A stretch of DNA of 64,000 nt, taken from positions 253,120 through 317,119 of the forward strand of contig CBDAQZ010000002.1 in assembly GCA_965199335.1 (NCBI GenBank), given 5' to 3'. The notes beneath the pieces were generated by a model. It was given only the letters and a program-made list of their open reading frames with translations. It made no database searches and had not been told where the DNA came from. This document shows, piece by piece, positions 24,857 to 33,920 of the stretch (the stretch's first letter is position 1; each line of letters begins with the position of its first letter). This stretch comes from CBDAQV01 sp965199335 (GTDB lineage Bacteria; Pseudomonadota; Alphaproteobacteria; CALMVH01). The position numbers and the translations under genes were made by a program.

Positions 24857-25219
24857 ATGGCTGCTCCAGGATTGAATGTAAGGACCCTCTTGCAGACGCT
24901 GAGAAGCGAAGAAGGAGATGCGTTCGTCCAGGCGTATCTGGCCCTTCATCACGAGGGGCTGGGCGCCTATTACAGGGTGCATAAGACTGCCGTACATCGG
25001 ATGCTCAAGGATCAGAGCAGTGGCGAGGTACGTGTAGCGGGCGCTTCAGTAGCAGCAACGTTCCTTCCTGAACCGGCTGCTCTCAAGATATTGAGCAAAG
25101 CCATACACCGGGAACGCGACCCGACCACGCATGAGCGGCTTGTCGAGATTTATTCAAATTTGATGCGTCCCGACTATAAATTTCAGGTGACACGGGGCGG
25201 AGAGAAGAGACAGCCTTGA
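24857..25219 (+). CDS. Small hypothetical protein
   Basis: A 120-residue soluble protein I do not recognise. It is rich in helix-forming residues and has no membrane segment or cysteine pattern. The ATG at 24857 follows a very AT-rich 65-base gap; an upstream in-frame start at 24812 would add residues coded by that AT-rich stretch and is unlikely. It lies 55 bases before rpmG on the same strand. Confidence 0.6.
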   Translation: MAAPGLNVRTLLQTLRSEEGDAFVQAYLALHHEGLGAYYRVHKTAVHRMLKDQSSGEVRVAGASVAATFLPEPAALKILSKAIHRERDPTTHERLVEIYSNLMRPDYKFQVTRGGEKRQP

Positions 25220-25274
25220 CAAGTTTTATCTTGCCGGACTAATAACACCGTTCAATTTCCCAAGGTTTCGCACG

Positions 25275-25448
25275 ATGGCAAAAGCAGCAACGATCAAGGT
25301 TCGCATGAACAGCACCGCCGACACGGGCTATTTCTATGTGACGAAGAAGAATACGCGTGGCCCTAAGGCCGCCAACAAGCTTGCCATGAAGAAGTACGAC
25401 CCTGTCGCACGCAAGCATGTCGAGTTCAAGGAAGGCAAGATCAAGTAA
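25275..25448 (+). CDS. rpmG: 50S ribosomal protein L33
   Basis: A 57-residue L33 that opens MAKAATIKVRMNS and contains TGYFYVTKKN and the C-terminal YDPVARKHVEFKEGKIK. It lacks the zinc-binding CxxC pairs, so it is the zinc-free form. A strong hairpin terminator follows at 25491-25516, inside the end of the convergent pleD. The grouping divK-pleD-rpmG is conserved in Caulobacter and relatives. Confidence 0.95.
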   Translation: MAKAATIKVRMNSTADTGYFYVTKKNTRGPKAANKLAMKKYDPVARKHVEFKEGKIK

Positions 25449-25479
25449 GCTATTTCCTCCGTCTTGCGGAGGATGTGAG

Positions 25480-26955
25480 CTACTCGCCGGATACCCCGCC
25501 TGTGCGGGGTATTTTCGTTTCCGGCTGAATCGGATCGATAGCGCCCTCTTCAGCCGGCGCTTCCTCGCCACCCTTTGGCGGCAACAGCAACATCTCGACC
25601 CGGTTGCGGCCGTTGTGCTTTGCGGCATACAGGGCCTCGTCGGCGCGGCGAAGCACCTCGGCGACTGTGTCCCCTGTCGGCTCGGCGATCGTAACCCCGA
25701 TGCTGGTCGTTACGTGCAGCGGACCGCCAGGCGTCGTGATCGCAAAGGTACGGTCGGCGATGGCCACGCGCAGGCGCTCTGCAACCATCAAGGCGGTTTC
25801 GATTTCGGTATCCGGCAGAATCGCAAGGAATTCCTCTCCGCCCACCCGGCCCATCAGGTCGAAATTGCGCATGGAGGTACTGACTCGGGTGGCAAAGTCC
25901 CGCAGCACGTCGTCACCCGCGGCATGGCCGTAGGTGTCGTTGACGTGCTTGAAGTGATCGATGTCGAAGCTGAGAATGGCGAATTGCTTGTTGGTCTCGC
26001 CGCTGCGGTCCAGCACGCGCTCAAGATGGGCCATCACATAGCGGCGATTGTATAATCCCGTCAGCGAATCGGTCAGCGCCATCGACAGGTTGGCTTCGTA
26101 ATTGGCCTGCAACCGGTCCTGATATCGTTTCTGGCGTATCTGGCTGCGCGCGCGGGCCAGTATCTCGTTCCGATCGATCGGGCGCAGCACATAGTCGTTG
26201 GCGCCCAGCTCCAGCCCCTTGGCAACGCGCTTCAGGTCGGCGTCGTCGGCGACCAGCAGCACGGGGACCTGGCGCGAATGTTCATGACTGCGCAACATCG
26301 AGCACAGGCGCAGACCGTCCTCCTGCGCCAGGGTCAGGCTGATCATGATCAGGTCGAAGCGTTCGGCCTTGGCGCGTTCGAACGCCTGGGCGCAGTCGGT
26401 AACCTTGACAACCGTATTCCGGTCGCGGGCCAGGGTTGCCACGATACGGTCGCAGTCTGTCTCGCAGTCGTCCACCAGCAGGACGCGCGCCAGCTCATGC
26501 GACTCGCTCCGGGCGGAGAAATTGTTCTTGAGGACGCCGAACTGGCCGGAGGTGTTTTCCCGCAAGCGCCACTGGTCGATCGTCAGCTTGAGACGCACCA
26601 GCGAGCGGACGCGGGCGAACAGCGCGATGTCGTTGACCGGTTTGGTCAGGAAGTCGTCCGCGCCGACTTCCAGGCCGTGGACGCGATTCTCGCTGTCGGA
26701 CAGCGCGGTAACCATGACGATGGGGATATGGATGGTCTCGGGATCGCTCTTGATGCGCTCGCAGACCTCGAACCCGTCCATGCCGGGCATCATGACATCC
26801 AGCAGGATGATATCGGGAGAGCTTGCCTTCACCTGTTCCAGCGCCTGTAGGCCGCTGGTTGCCGTGACGACCTCGAAGTACTCGCTGCTGAGCTTCGCAG
26901 CCATCAGCTTTACGTTCGGAAGAAGGTCGTCGACTACTAGGACGCGTGCCGACAT
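25480..26955 (-). CDS. pleD: PleD: two receiver domains plus diguanylate cyclase
   Basis: A 491-residue response regulator with REC1 (about 1-120, phospho-Asp in IILLDVMMPGMDG), REC2 (about 155-275) and GGDEF (about 320-475). REC2 has Ser where the phosphoacceptor Asp would be (LIMISLTLAQEDG), as in the adaptor domain of Caulobacter PleD. The cyclase active site is GGEEF and is preceded by RNFD five residues upstream, a normal I-site for product inhibition by c-di-GMP. It controls polar development through c-di-GMP. It lies 13 bases after divK on the minus strand. Confidence 0.96.
   Translation of the reverse strand: MSARVLVVDDLLPNVKLMAAKLSSEYFEVVTATSGLQALEQVKASSPDIILLDVMMPGMDGFEVCERIKSDPETIHIPIVMVTALSDSENRVHGLEVGADDFLTKPVNDIALFARVRSLVRLKLTIDQWRLRENTSGQFGVLKNNFSARSESHELARVLLVDDCETDCDRIVATLARDRNTVVKVTDCAQAFERAKAERFDLIMISLTLAQEDGLRLCSMLRSHEHSRQVPVLLVADDADLKRVAKGLELGANDYVLRPIDRNEILARARSQIRQKRYQDRLQANYEANLSMALTDSLTGLYNRRYVMAHLERVLDRSGETNKQFAILSFDIDHFKHVNDTYGHAAGDDVLRDFATRVSTSMRNFDLMGRVGGEEFLAILPDTEIETALMVAERLRVAIADRTFAITTPGGPLHVTTSIGVTIAEPTGDTVAEVLRRADEALYAAKHNGRNRVEMLLLPPKGGEEAPAEEGAIDPIQPETKIPRTGGVSGE
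25491..25516 (+). terminator. Rho-independent terminator of rpmG
   Basis: Stem ATACCCCGC (25491-25499), loop CTGT, stem GCGGGGTAT (25504-25512), followed by TTTTC. It lies within the last codons of the opposing pleD gene. A second hairpin, CCTCCG/CGGAGG, is at 25456-25472 between the two stops. Confidence 0.8.
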
Positions 26956-26968
26956 TTAGTGCCTGTAC

Positions 26969-27334
26969 TCAGGTAAGGTGCCGCTGGATGGTCTCGAGAA
27001 ACCTCGTAACCGAGATTGGTTTCGCAATATAGTCCTCACAACCACCTTCGCGAATTTTTTCTTCGTCGCCCTTCATGGCAAAGGCCGTCACCGCAATAAC
27101 GGGGATGGAGCGAAGCTCGGCATCCTCCTTCAACCATTTGGTGACGTCCAGACCCGAAACCTCAGGTAGCTGGATGTCCATGAGGATCAGATCGGGCGAG
27201 TGTTCGCGCGCCATGTTCATCGCTTCGCGACCGTCCCTGGTCTGGATCGTGATGTATCCGTGAGCTTCAAGAAGATCGTTGAACAATTTCATGTTCAATT
27301 CGTTGTCTTCGACGATTAGGACCTTCTTGGACAT
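26969..27334 (-). CDS. divK: Single-domain response regulator DivK
   Basis: A 121-residue lone receiver domain, MSKKVLIVEDNELNMKLF, with the phospho-Asp in DLILMDIQLPEVSGL and the switch Lys in YIAKPISV. DivK relays cell-fate signals from PleC/DivJ to the CtrA pathway. I chose the ATG at 27332-27334, which has an AGGAG nine bases upstream; a longer frame to 27424 has no support. A CtrA-like box lies about 97 bases upstream of this start. Confidence 0.95.
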   Translation of the reverse strand: MSKKVLIVEDNELNMKLFNDLLEAHGYITIQTRDGREAMNMAREHSPDLILMDIQLPEVSGLDVTKWLKEDAELRSIPVIAVTAFAMKGDEEKIREGGCEDYIAKPISVTRFLETIQRHLT

Positions 27335-27430
27335 AAGATCCAGCTCCTGTGCTGCAGAAAAAGCCATCGATAGGTCCTTGAATGTAGGCCGATCCTGTGT
27401 GTTCACACTTTGCAAGCTATACAAGGGGTC

Positions 27431-27445
27431 TTAACGAACCATTAC
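27431..27445. promoter_or_regulatory. Candidate CtrA-binding site upstream of divK
   Basis: TTAA (27431-27434), seven bases, TTAC (27442-27445), one base off the TTAA-N7-TTAA consensus of CtrA. It sits in the 174-base gap between the divK start and the divergent MmcQ-like gene. divK belongs to the CtrA regulon in Caulobacter, which makes the match more credible than the bases alone. Confidence 0.4.
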
Positions 27446-27508
27446 GCATACTTTGCCCACAGCAATCAGAATTAATCTTCATGATGAACCCGTCAGGCTG
27501 AATCGATC

Positions 27509-27844
27509 ATGTACGTCGAGCGAATCCAATCCGTACTCCGCGCGCTGCCGCATGCCGAGGAAACTCGGCAATGGCGTGGCAGGCCTGTTTTCTGGGCCGG
27601 TGACAGGGCGGCGGGTGGCAAAATGTTCGCTATTCTCGGCTTCGACGACGCAGGCTCTACCGATAAGCACAACGTGCCGGCGTTGAGCCTGCATGTAGGG
27701 CGGGATCATTACTATGGGTTGATCGAACAGGACGGCATTGTGCCGGCCCCTTATCTGGCGCGCGCCCATTGGGTGCTGATGGAGAAATGGCATGAATTGT
27801 ACCCAGGGACCTTGCGGCCTATCTTACGCACGCATACTCGCTGA
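27509..27844 (+). CDS. MmcQ/YjbR family protein
   Basis: A 111-residue protein of the MmcQ/YjbR (CyaY-like fold) family. The opening LPHAEETRQWRGRPVFWAG and the following KMFAILGFDD are typical, as is the C-terminal ARAHWVLMEKWHELYPGTL. The family is widespread, some members are called DNA-binding, and no function is settled. The gene is divergent from divK. The 78 bases downstream of its stop are AT-rich. Confidence 0.75.
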   Translation: MYVERIQSVLRALPHAEETRQWRGRPVFWAGDRAAGGKMFAILGFDDAGSTDKHNVPALSLHVGRDHYYGLIEQDGIVPAPYLARAHWVLMEKWHELYPGTLRPILRTHTR

Positions 27845-27922
27845 TCTATGCGAAGCTACCCAAACGCGTAAAAGAAAAATATTAAATTACAAATATTTAG
27901 ATAGTGCGCTTCGTCTGAAATA

Positions 27923-28762
27923 TCAGCACTTGGGGGTGATTACAGCCTCAATGGCTTCCAGTTCGCCCTTCAGGCTGAACTGGTCGTAGTCGATCTGCAT
28001 GAAGCTCACGACTCCGTTCTCGTGCAGGATCATGGTCATCTCATAATCCGGCTCCGACTCGCCGTCGTCACCCTTGCCTTTCGCCACAGGGAAGAAGGCC
28101 AGTCTGACCTTGTGCGCCGGGGATTGCAGCAGCTTGTTGCCCGCCAGCTTGTCGTCCACCTGCGGCTTGATCACATCGCCGATCACCACGTTCACCTCTG
28201 TGGCGCCGGTTCCGTCGCTGCCATCGAATAACATCGAGTTGAAGATGTGGTCACCTGCTTTCGCGTGTTTGATCATCTCGGCGGTGTGCTGGGTCGGATA
28301 CAGATATCCCTTCGGCAGCTGTATCTCCTTGGCCGCCGGCTGGGTAAAGCTGGCGACACCGGCGCTATCCGGCTTGCGCGTGGCGGAGCCTACGAATTCT
28401 TCTTCCGGGTTGCCGTTCTTAAGCCGGCGCACGGCAAAATCGTATGTCGCCGCATTCTTGCTCTCATGCGCCGTGAACTGGCTGTTCATCTTCGCCTCCG
28501 GCTCGTCCGAATAGACGTAATCCAGGGAGAATTTCTGGTCGCTGGCCCAGGCATCGCAGCTATCGGCGAAATTATAATACATCTCGCCTGACACACTGAC
28601 GATCGAGGTCGTCTTGGCCGAAACCATCGTCATCTTGTAGATGGCCTTGTGGCTGGCCATGTCCGGGTCGGCGGCATGGGCTGCAGGGGCAGCTGCTACC
28701 AGGATCGTGCCAAGGAAAAGCGTTCGCAGCAGAGCTTTCAAAACCTGTGTCCGATCGATCAT
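27923..28762 (-). CDS. eipB: EipB-like periplasmic envelope protein (DUF1849)
   Basis: A 279-residue DUF1849 protein. A signal peptide is followed by a predicted cleavage after AAHA (about residue 30). The two cysteines, Cys69 in FADSCDAW and the C-terminal Cys279, match the conserved disulfide pair described for Brucella EipB, a beta-spiral periplasmic protein needed for envelope integrity. Family segments HKAIYKMTM, GEMYYNFADSCD and FPVAKG are present. It lies six bases after the aspS stop on the same strand. Confidence 0.85.
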   Translation of the reverse strand: MIDRTQVLKALLRTLFLGTILVAAAPAAHAADPDMASHKAIYKMTMVSAKTTSIVSVSGEMYYNFADSCDAWASDQKFSLDYVYSDEPEAKMNSQFTAHESKNAATYDFAVRRLKNGNPEEEFVGSATRKPDSAGVASFTQPAAKEIQLPKGYLYPTQHTAEMIKHAKAGDHIFNSMLFDGSDGTGATEVNVVIGDVIKPQVDDKLAGNKLLQSPAHKVRLAFFPVAKGKGDDGESEPDYEMTMILHENGVVSFMQIDYDQFSLKGELEAIEAVITPKC

Positions 28763-28768
28763 GGGAAA

Positions 28769-30598
28769 CTAGCTGCCTTCAGCTAAACGCTTTTCCGCCT
28801 TTACATCAAGCCTGATCGAAAGCTCCTTCAGCTGAATGGGCCTGACTTCGGACGGCGCACCCATCATCAGATCCTCGGCCTTCTGGTTCATCGGGAAGGC
28901 GATAACTTCGCGGATATTAGGCTCATCGGCCAGCAGCATGACCATGCGGTCGATGCCCGGCGCGGACCCGCCGTGCGGCGGCGCGCCATACCTGAAGGCG
29001 TTCAGCATCCCGCTGAATCGCGCTTCGACTTCTTCCTGAGCATAACCTGCAATGGCGAAGGCCTTCAGCATGACTTCCGGCAGGTGGTTTCGAATGGCGC
29101 CGGAAGAAAGTTCTATCCCGTTGCAGACGATGTCGTACTGGAAGGCCTTGATCGTCAGCGGATCCTGGTTTTCCAGGGCATCGAGCCCGCCCTGCGGCAT
29201 CGAGAACGGGTTATGGCTGAAATCGATCTTGCCGGTATCGGGGTCGCGCTCGTACATCGGGAAATCGACGATCCAGCAGAATTCGAAGCGATCCTTGTCG
29301 ATCAGCTCGAGCTCCACCCCGATCTTGGTGCGCGCCTGACCGGCAAGCTTGGCCGCCGTATCGGGCTTGTCGCAGACGAAGAAGACGGCATCGCCATCTT
29401 CCAGGCCGGCCAGTTCGCGCAGTTCCGCAAAGGCCTCGCCGGCCACGAACTTGGCGATAGGCCCCTTTCCGCCCCCCGCTTCCATGATGATATAGCCCAG
29501 GCCAGGTGCGCCCTGCTCGCGGGCCCAGTCGTTCAGCTTGTCGTAGAAGCTGCGCGGCCGGTCGGCGATGTTGGGAACGCGGAGCGCCCGAACCACGCCG
29601 CCGGCATCGACCACCGAGCGGAAAGCGCGGAACTCGACATCGGCGCGCTGGAATACCGAAGTCACGTCGACGATGAACAGCGGATTGCGCAGGTCCGGCT
29701 TGTCATTGCCGTATTTCAGCATCGAGGTTTCGAAGGGAATGCGCGGGAAAGGCAGGGCCGAGACCTTGCGGCTCTTGCCGTTCCAATTGGCGAACTCCTC
29801 GAACAATCCGTGGAGAACCGGCTCGATCGCCTGGAAAACGTCCTCCTGGGTCACGAACGACATTTCGAAGTCCAGCTGGTAGAACTCGCCCGGGCTGCGG
29901 TCGGCGCGGCTGTCCTCGTCCCGGAAACAGGGCGCGATCTGGAAATAACGGTCGAAACCTGCCACCATCAGCAGCTGTTTGAACTGCTGCGGCGCCTGCG
30001 GCAGGGCATAGAACTTGCCGGGATGCATGCGCGACGGCACCAGGAAATCCCGTGCGCCTTCGGGGCTGGACGCGGTCAGGATCGGCGTCTGGAACTCGGT
30101 GAAGCCCTGTTCGATCATGCGGCGGCGCAGCGAGGAGATGATGCCCGAGCGCAGCACGATGTTGCTGTGCACCTTCTCCCGGCGCAGGTCGAGGAAGCGG
30201 TATTTCAGGCGGATATCCTCGGCCGTGTCGGCTTCGGCGTTGACTTGCAGCGGCACCTGCTCGGCGCGCGACTGGATCGCCAGCTCCTGGATACGAACCT
30301 CGATTTCGCCGGTCGATAGCCTGCTGTTCACTGTTTCGGCACTGCGGGCGACGACCTTGCCGACGATCGTGACGACCGATTCAAGCTTGATCTGGCTCAA
30401 GATTTCGAAGGCGGCATTGTCCGAATCGACCACGCATTGCGTCATGCCGTAATGGTCGCGCAGATCGATGAACAGCAGCTGGCCGTGGTCGCGCTTGCGA
30501 TGAATCCAGCCGGAAAGCTTGACTATGCTGCCGGCATCGGCGGCGGCAAGCTTGGCGCAGGTATGTGTGCGGTATTGGTGCATCGAAGGTCGGTCCAT
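28769..30598 (-). CDS. aspS: Aspartyl-tRNA synthetase (bacterial type)
   Basis: A 609-residue class II synthetase: OB-fold anticodon domain (about 1-120), catalytic core with motif 2 near FRDEDSRADRSPGEFYQLD, the bacterial GAD insertion, and motif 3 GSAPGIDRMVMLL. In the anticodon domain it reads HRKRDHG; a His at that place is typical of non-discriminating AspRS, which also charges tRNA-Asn and needs GatCAB. This is inference. ATG at 30596-30598 has AGGGGG ten bases upstream; MHQYRTHTC at 30583 is the alternative start. It is divergent from rnd by 62 bases. Confidence 0.96.
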   Translation of the reverse strand: MDRPSMHQYRTHTCAKLAAADAGSIVKLSGWIHRKRDHGQLLFIDLRDHYGMTQCVVDSDNAAFEILSQIKLESVVTIVGKVVARSAETVNSRLSTGEIEVRIQELAIQSRAEQVPLQVNAEADTAEDIRLKYRFLDLRREKVHSNIVLRSGIISSLRRRMIEQGFTEFQTPILTASSPEGARDFLVPSRMHPGKFYALPQAPQQFKQLLMVAGFDRYFQIAPCFRDEDSRADRSPGEFYQLDFEMSFVTQEDVFQAIEPVLHGLFEEFANWNGKSRKVSALPFPRIPFETSMLKYGNDKPDLRNPLFIVDVTSVFQRADVEFRAFRSVVDAGGVVRALRVPNIADRPRSFYDKLNDWAREQGAPGLGYIIMEAGGGKGPIAKFVAGEAFAELRELAGLEDGDAVFFVCDKPDTAAKLAGQARTKIGVELELIDKDRFEFCWIVDFPMYERDPDTGKIDFSHNPFSMPQGGLDALENQDPLTIKAFQYDIVCNGIELSSGAIRNHLPEVMLKAFAIAGYAQEEVEARFSGMLNAFRYGAPPHGGSAPGIDRMVMLLADEPNIREVIAFPMNQKAEDLMMGAPSEVRPIQLKELSIRLDVKAEKRLAEGS

Positions 30599-30660
30599 GA
30601 AAAATGAACCCCCTTTTCAACATGCTTTCGCCTCGCCCGCAATTGGATTAGGTCAAACGG

Positions 30661-31842
30661 ATGAGACTGATCACCGATACAGCCGAACTTTCCTCGCTCT
30701 GCGAAGAGCTGGCCGCCGAGCCTTATATCACCGTCGATACCGAGTTCATGCGGGAATCGACCTACTGGCCGATCCTGTGCCTGCTGCAGATCGGCTGGTC
30801 CGGCGGCGCCGCGGCGGTCGACCCGCTGGCCCCGGGCATGGACCTTTCGCCGTTCGACGCCGTGCTGGCCAACCAGTCGGTGCTGAAGGTTTTCCATGCC
30901 GGTCGACAGGATATCGAAATCTTCTTCAACCGCACAAGCACCGTCCCCGCCCCGGTTTTCGACAGCCAGATCGCCGCCATGGTCTGCGGCTTCGGCGACA
31001 GCGTGTCCTATGAAAACTTGACCGCCAAGCTGACGGGTGCACGGCTCGACAAGGGCAGCCGCTTCTCCGACTGGTCGATACGGCCGCTTTCGGAACGGCA
31101 GCTGGCCTATGCGCTGGACGATGTCATCCACCTGCGCACCATCTACGAGAAACTGGCGGCCAAGCTGGCTAGCACGGGGCGGTCCTCCTGGGTCGAGCAG
31201 GAGGTCGAGGTGCTGTGCAACCCCGCCACCTACCTGAACGAGCCGCAACTGGCATGGCGCCGCCTGAAACTGCGCACCGACAAGCCCAAGACCCTCGCCG
31301 TCCTGCGCGCGGCGGCGGCATGGCGGGAAGTCGAGGCGCAGAAACGCAACCAGCCGCGTGGCCGCATCCTGCGCGACGAAACCCTGATCGACCTGGCGCT
31401 GCAGGCCCCCCGCACCCCCTCCGAACTGGCTCGTCTGCGCGGCCTGCCGGGCAATCTGGCAGATAGTTCGCGTGGCACCGCCCTGCTGGCGGAGATCGAG
31501 GCGGCCCTGTCTCTGCCCCCTGCCGGATGGCCACGGGCGGAACCGCGCGTCGATCTGCCCTCCGGCCTTTCCGCGACGGTCGAATTATTGAAAGTGCTGC
31601 TGAAACTATGCGCCGACAAGCATGAGGTCGCGCCCAAGCTTCTCGCATCCTCGGCCGACCTCGACCTTCTGGCGGCCGACGACAATGCGGACATCCCTGC
31701 CCTGACCGGCTGGCGGCGAGAAATATATGGCGATCTGGCCCTTCAGCTGAAACACGGCCAGCTGGCCCTGGCGATCGAACGGCGACAGATCGTCATGAAG
31801 CCGATCAATTCGCAAATCGGCGAAAAAGACTCGCATAGTTAA
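30661..31842 (+). CDS. rnd: Ribonuclease D
   Basis: A 393-residue 3'-5' exoribonuclease for tRNA maturation. DEDD motifs are seen: TVDTEFMRESTYWP (Exo I), VFHAGRQDIE (Exo II) and LAYALDDVIHL (Exo III, DEDDy). The C-terminal half carries HRDC-like helical domains with PRGRILRDETLIDLA. Length is normal. Confidence 0.94.
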   Translation: MRLITDTAELSSLCEELAAEPYITVDTEFMRESTYWPILCLLQIGWSGGAAAVDPLAPGMDLSPFDAVLANQSVLKVFHAGRQDIEIFFNRTSTVPAPVFDSQIAAMVCGFGDSVSYENLTAKLTGARLDKGSRFSDWSIRPLSERQLAYALDDVIHLRTIYEKLAAKLASTGRSSWVEQEVEVLCNPATYLNEPQLAWRRLKLRTDKPKTLAVLRAAAAWREVEAQKRNQPRGRILRDETLIDLALQAPRTPSELARLRGLPGNLADSSRGTALLAEIEAALSLPPAGWPRAEPRVDLPSGLSATVELLKVLLKLCADKHEVAPKLLASSADLDLLAADDNADIPALTGWRREIYGDLALQLKHGQLALAIERRQIVMKPINSQIGEKDSHS

Positions 31843-31877
31843 GCAGATATATAAAATTGTCGGGGAATAGTGCTGGA

Positions 31878-33092
31878 ATGGCAGTCCAGGCTTTCAGTAA
31901 TCCAGGGGCGGGCAAACCCGAGGGTCGTTTCTACGACTACGTCCTCAGGCTCGACCGCCTGCGGGCAAACCGGCTGGCGGTGCAGGTGCATATCTCGCGC
32001 CTGCAGCCGCAGAATCGCCGCGACTACAATCTGCGGATCGCAACCCATGTATTCGATAACATCATAGGCCAGCACGAGGGCGAGCTTTTCGTGCTGTCCA
32101 ACAGCGATATCGTCTTTATCGCCGAGGGAGTGCCGCGGCTGCATATCGACCGGTCGCTTGAGCGACTGCGCGCGCTGTTCAGCGAAGACCCGCTGATCTA
32201 CATGCCGGAGAACAGCGACGTCTTTTGCAGCTGGTACGATCTGGAAACCGACTACGACCGGTTGTTCACGCACGCCAAGACGCTGATGAACAGCCTCGCC
32301 GGCAACACCACGGCTGCGGTTGAGGACGATCTGCTGCGGCTGGATGCCAAGTCGCTCGCCGGCCTGGAAGACGTGCTGAGCAAGGCGGACATATCGAACT
32401 TCATTCGCAATCAGTCGGCCTGCGTCTACGTACCCGGCACGATCGAGGCCGTTTTCGATGAACTCTATGTGTCGATCGACGACCTGCGGCGAACCCTGCT
32501 ACCCAACAACGATTTGCGCGGCAACAAATGGCTGTTCCAGTACCTGACCGAGGTTCTGGACAAGCGCATGCTGGTTTATCTGAGCAATCTCGAGAAGCGG
32601 CCGGAGCGCATGTTCAGTATCAACCTGAACATCTCCACGGTCCTTTCCGCCGAGTTCCAGACCTACGACCGCGCGCTGACCGCGCATGCCAGGGGTGGCA
32701 ACCTGGTGATCGAGGTTCAGAAACACGACATCTTCGCCGATATGGGCGCTTATATCTTTGCCCGCGACTACCTGCACGACCGCACGCACAAGATTTGCCT
32801 GGATGGGATAACGCACCTGACGCTTCCCTATATAGATCGCAAGATGCTGAAGCTCGACCTGGTCAAGCTGTGCTGGAGCCCGGAGGTCCTGAACAGCAAG
32901 GACCGGCTGATGCCCAGCCTGCGCGAGCATGTCGAGCGGATCGGGCCGCAGCGTTTCGTCCTGATCCATTGCGATACGCCCGACGCCCTGGATGTCGGGC
33001 GCGAATTGGGGGTCTCGATGTTCCAGGGGCGTTACGTTTCGCATCTGCTGTCGCGCGCCAAGTACAAGAAGCAGCAAAAAGTCGCCCAATAA
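31878..33092 (+). CDS. Degenerate GGDEF-EAL-like protein
   Basis: A 404-residue cytoplasmic protein with no membrane segment. The first part (about 10-110) looks like a worn GGDEF fold without the GGDEF loop. The second (about 245-395) follows the layout of an EAL domain: ISTVLSAEFQTYD, LVIEVQKHDIF in place of the EAL strand, ILIHCDTPD-like VLIHCDTPDAL and FQGRYVSHLL for the FQGY end. The EAL catalytic residues are not conserved, so it is unlikely to make or cut c-di-GMP, though it might bind it. I chose ATG at 31878; the upstream TTG at 31857 is also in frame. It follows rnd by 35 bases. Confidence 0.6.
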   Translation: MAVQAFSNPGAGKPEGRFYDYVLRLDRLRANRLAVQVHISRLQPQNRRDYNLRIATHVFDNIIGQHEGELFVLSNSDIVFIAEGVPRLHIDRSLERLRALFSEDPLIYMPENSDVFCSWYDLETDYDRLFTHAKTLMNSLAGNTTAAVEDDLLRLDAKSLAGLEDVLSKADISNFIRNQSACVYVPGTIEAVFDELYVSIDDLRRTLLPNNDLRGNKWLFQYLTEVLDKRMLVYLSNLEKRPERMFSINLNISTVLSAEFQTYDRALTAHARGGNLVIEVQKHDIFADMGAYIFARDYLHDRTHKICLDGITHLTLPYIDRKMLKLDLVKLCWSPEVLNSKDRLMPSLREHVERIGPQRFVLIHCDTPDALDVGRELGVSMFQGRYVSHLLSRAKYKKQQKVAQ

Positions 33093-33137
33093 CCGCAGCC
33101 TCTCGCCTTTTGCCTGCGCCTTGCCTATGAACTCATC

Positions 33138-33869
33138 ATGTCTGACAAAAAACTGGACTTCGGGCCGCTTGCCGGACGGGTCGCCCTGGTTACCGGGGCA
33201 TCGCGCGGCTACGGAGCGGCCATAGCCAAGCGCCTGGCCCGGTCGGGCGCGCATGTCATAATGCTTGCACGGACGGTTTCGGGTCTGGAGGCCGTCGATG
33301 ACGAGATAAGGGGTTTTGGCGGCAAGGCGACATTGATCCCCTTCGATCTCCTGAAGCTGGATGAGATCGCCAACCTGGGGCCGTTGTTGTTCGACCGTTT
33401 CGGCCGGCTTGACATGTTGGTCGCCAACGCCGCCATGCTGGGACATCTGGGACCGGTCGCGCATTTCGACGGCAAGGTGTGGGACCGCGTCGTTGCCGTG
33501 AACCTGACCGCCAACCACCGCCTGATCCAGACCCTCGACCCTTTGCTGCGGGTCGGCGATCACGGCCGCGCCATCTTCGTAACCGACGGCTCGGCTGAGG
33601 CGATGGCGGCCTATGGCGGCGCCTATGCCGTCAGCAAGACGGCCCTGGACAAGATGGTCGCGCTCTATGCCGCGGAAACCCGGACCACCCGGCTGCGCGT
33701 CAACACCGTCGACCCCGGCCCGTTGCGGACCAATCTGCGAGGCCAGCAATTTCCGGGCGAAGACCGCGAGAAACTTCCGGGCCCCGACGCCAGAACCGAT
33801 ATATTCGTGGCGCTCGGCTTTAACGATTGCCAGCGCCATGGCGAAATCATCCGGCTTGCGTCCGCTTGA
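33138..33869 (+). CDS. Short-chain dehydrogenase/reductase
   Basis: A 243-residue SDR with the NAD(P)-binding TGASRGYGAAIA at about 19-30, the NAAML (NNAG-like) motif and the catalytic Ser and YxxxK in GSAEAMAAYGGAYAVSK. VDPGPLRTNLR gives the usual end of the core. The substrate is not clear. The gene stands alone between the GGDEF-EAL-like gene and the YfgM-like gene, with about 50 bases on each side. Confidence 0.9.
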   Translation: MSDKKLDFGPLAGRVALVTGASRGYGAAIAKRLARSGAHVIMLARTVSGLEAVDDEIRGFGGKATLIPFDLLKLDEIANLGPLLFDRFGRLDMLVANAAMLGHLGPVAHFDGKVWDRVVAVNLTANHRLIQTLDPLLRVGDHGRAIFVTDGSAEAMAAYGGAYAVSKTALDKMVALYAAETRTTRLRVNTVDPGPLRTNLRGQQFPGEDREKLPGPDARTDIFVALGFNDCQRHGEIIRLASA

Positions 33870-33920
33870 GCTTTCGGTGCCGGTCTGGTAGCCCATAGGC
33901 AGAAGAGGCGCGCCAAAGAT

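Noticed and set aside
28973..30319. A 448-codon plus-strand open frame
   Set aside because: Antisense to aspS, with a composition typical of a shadow frame.
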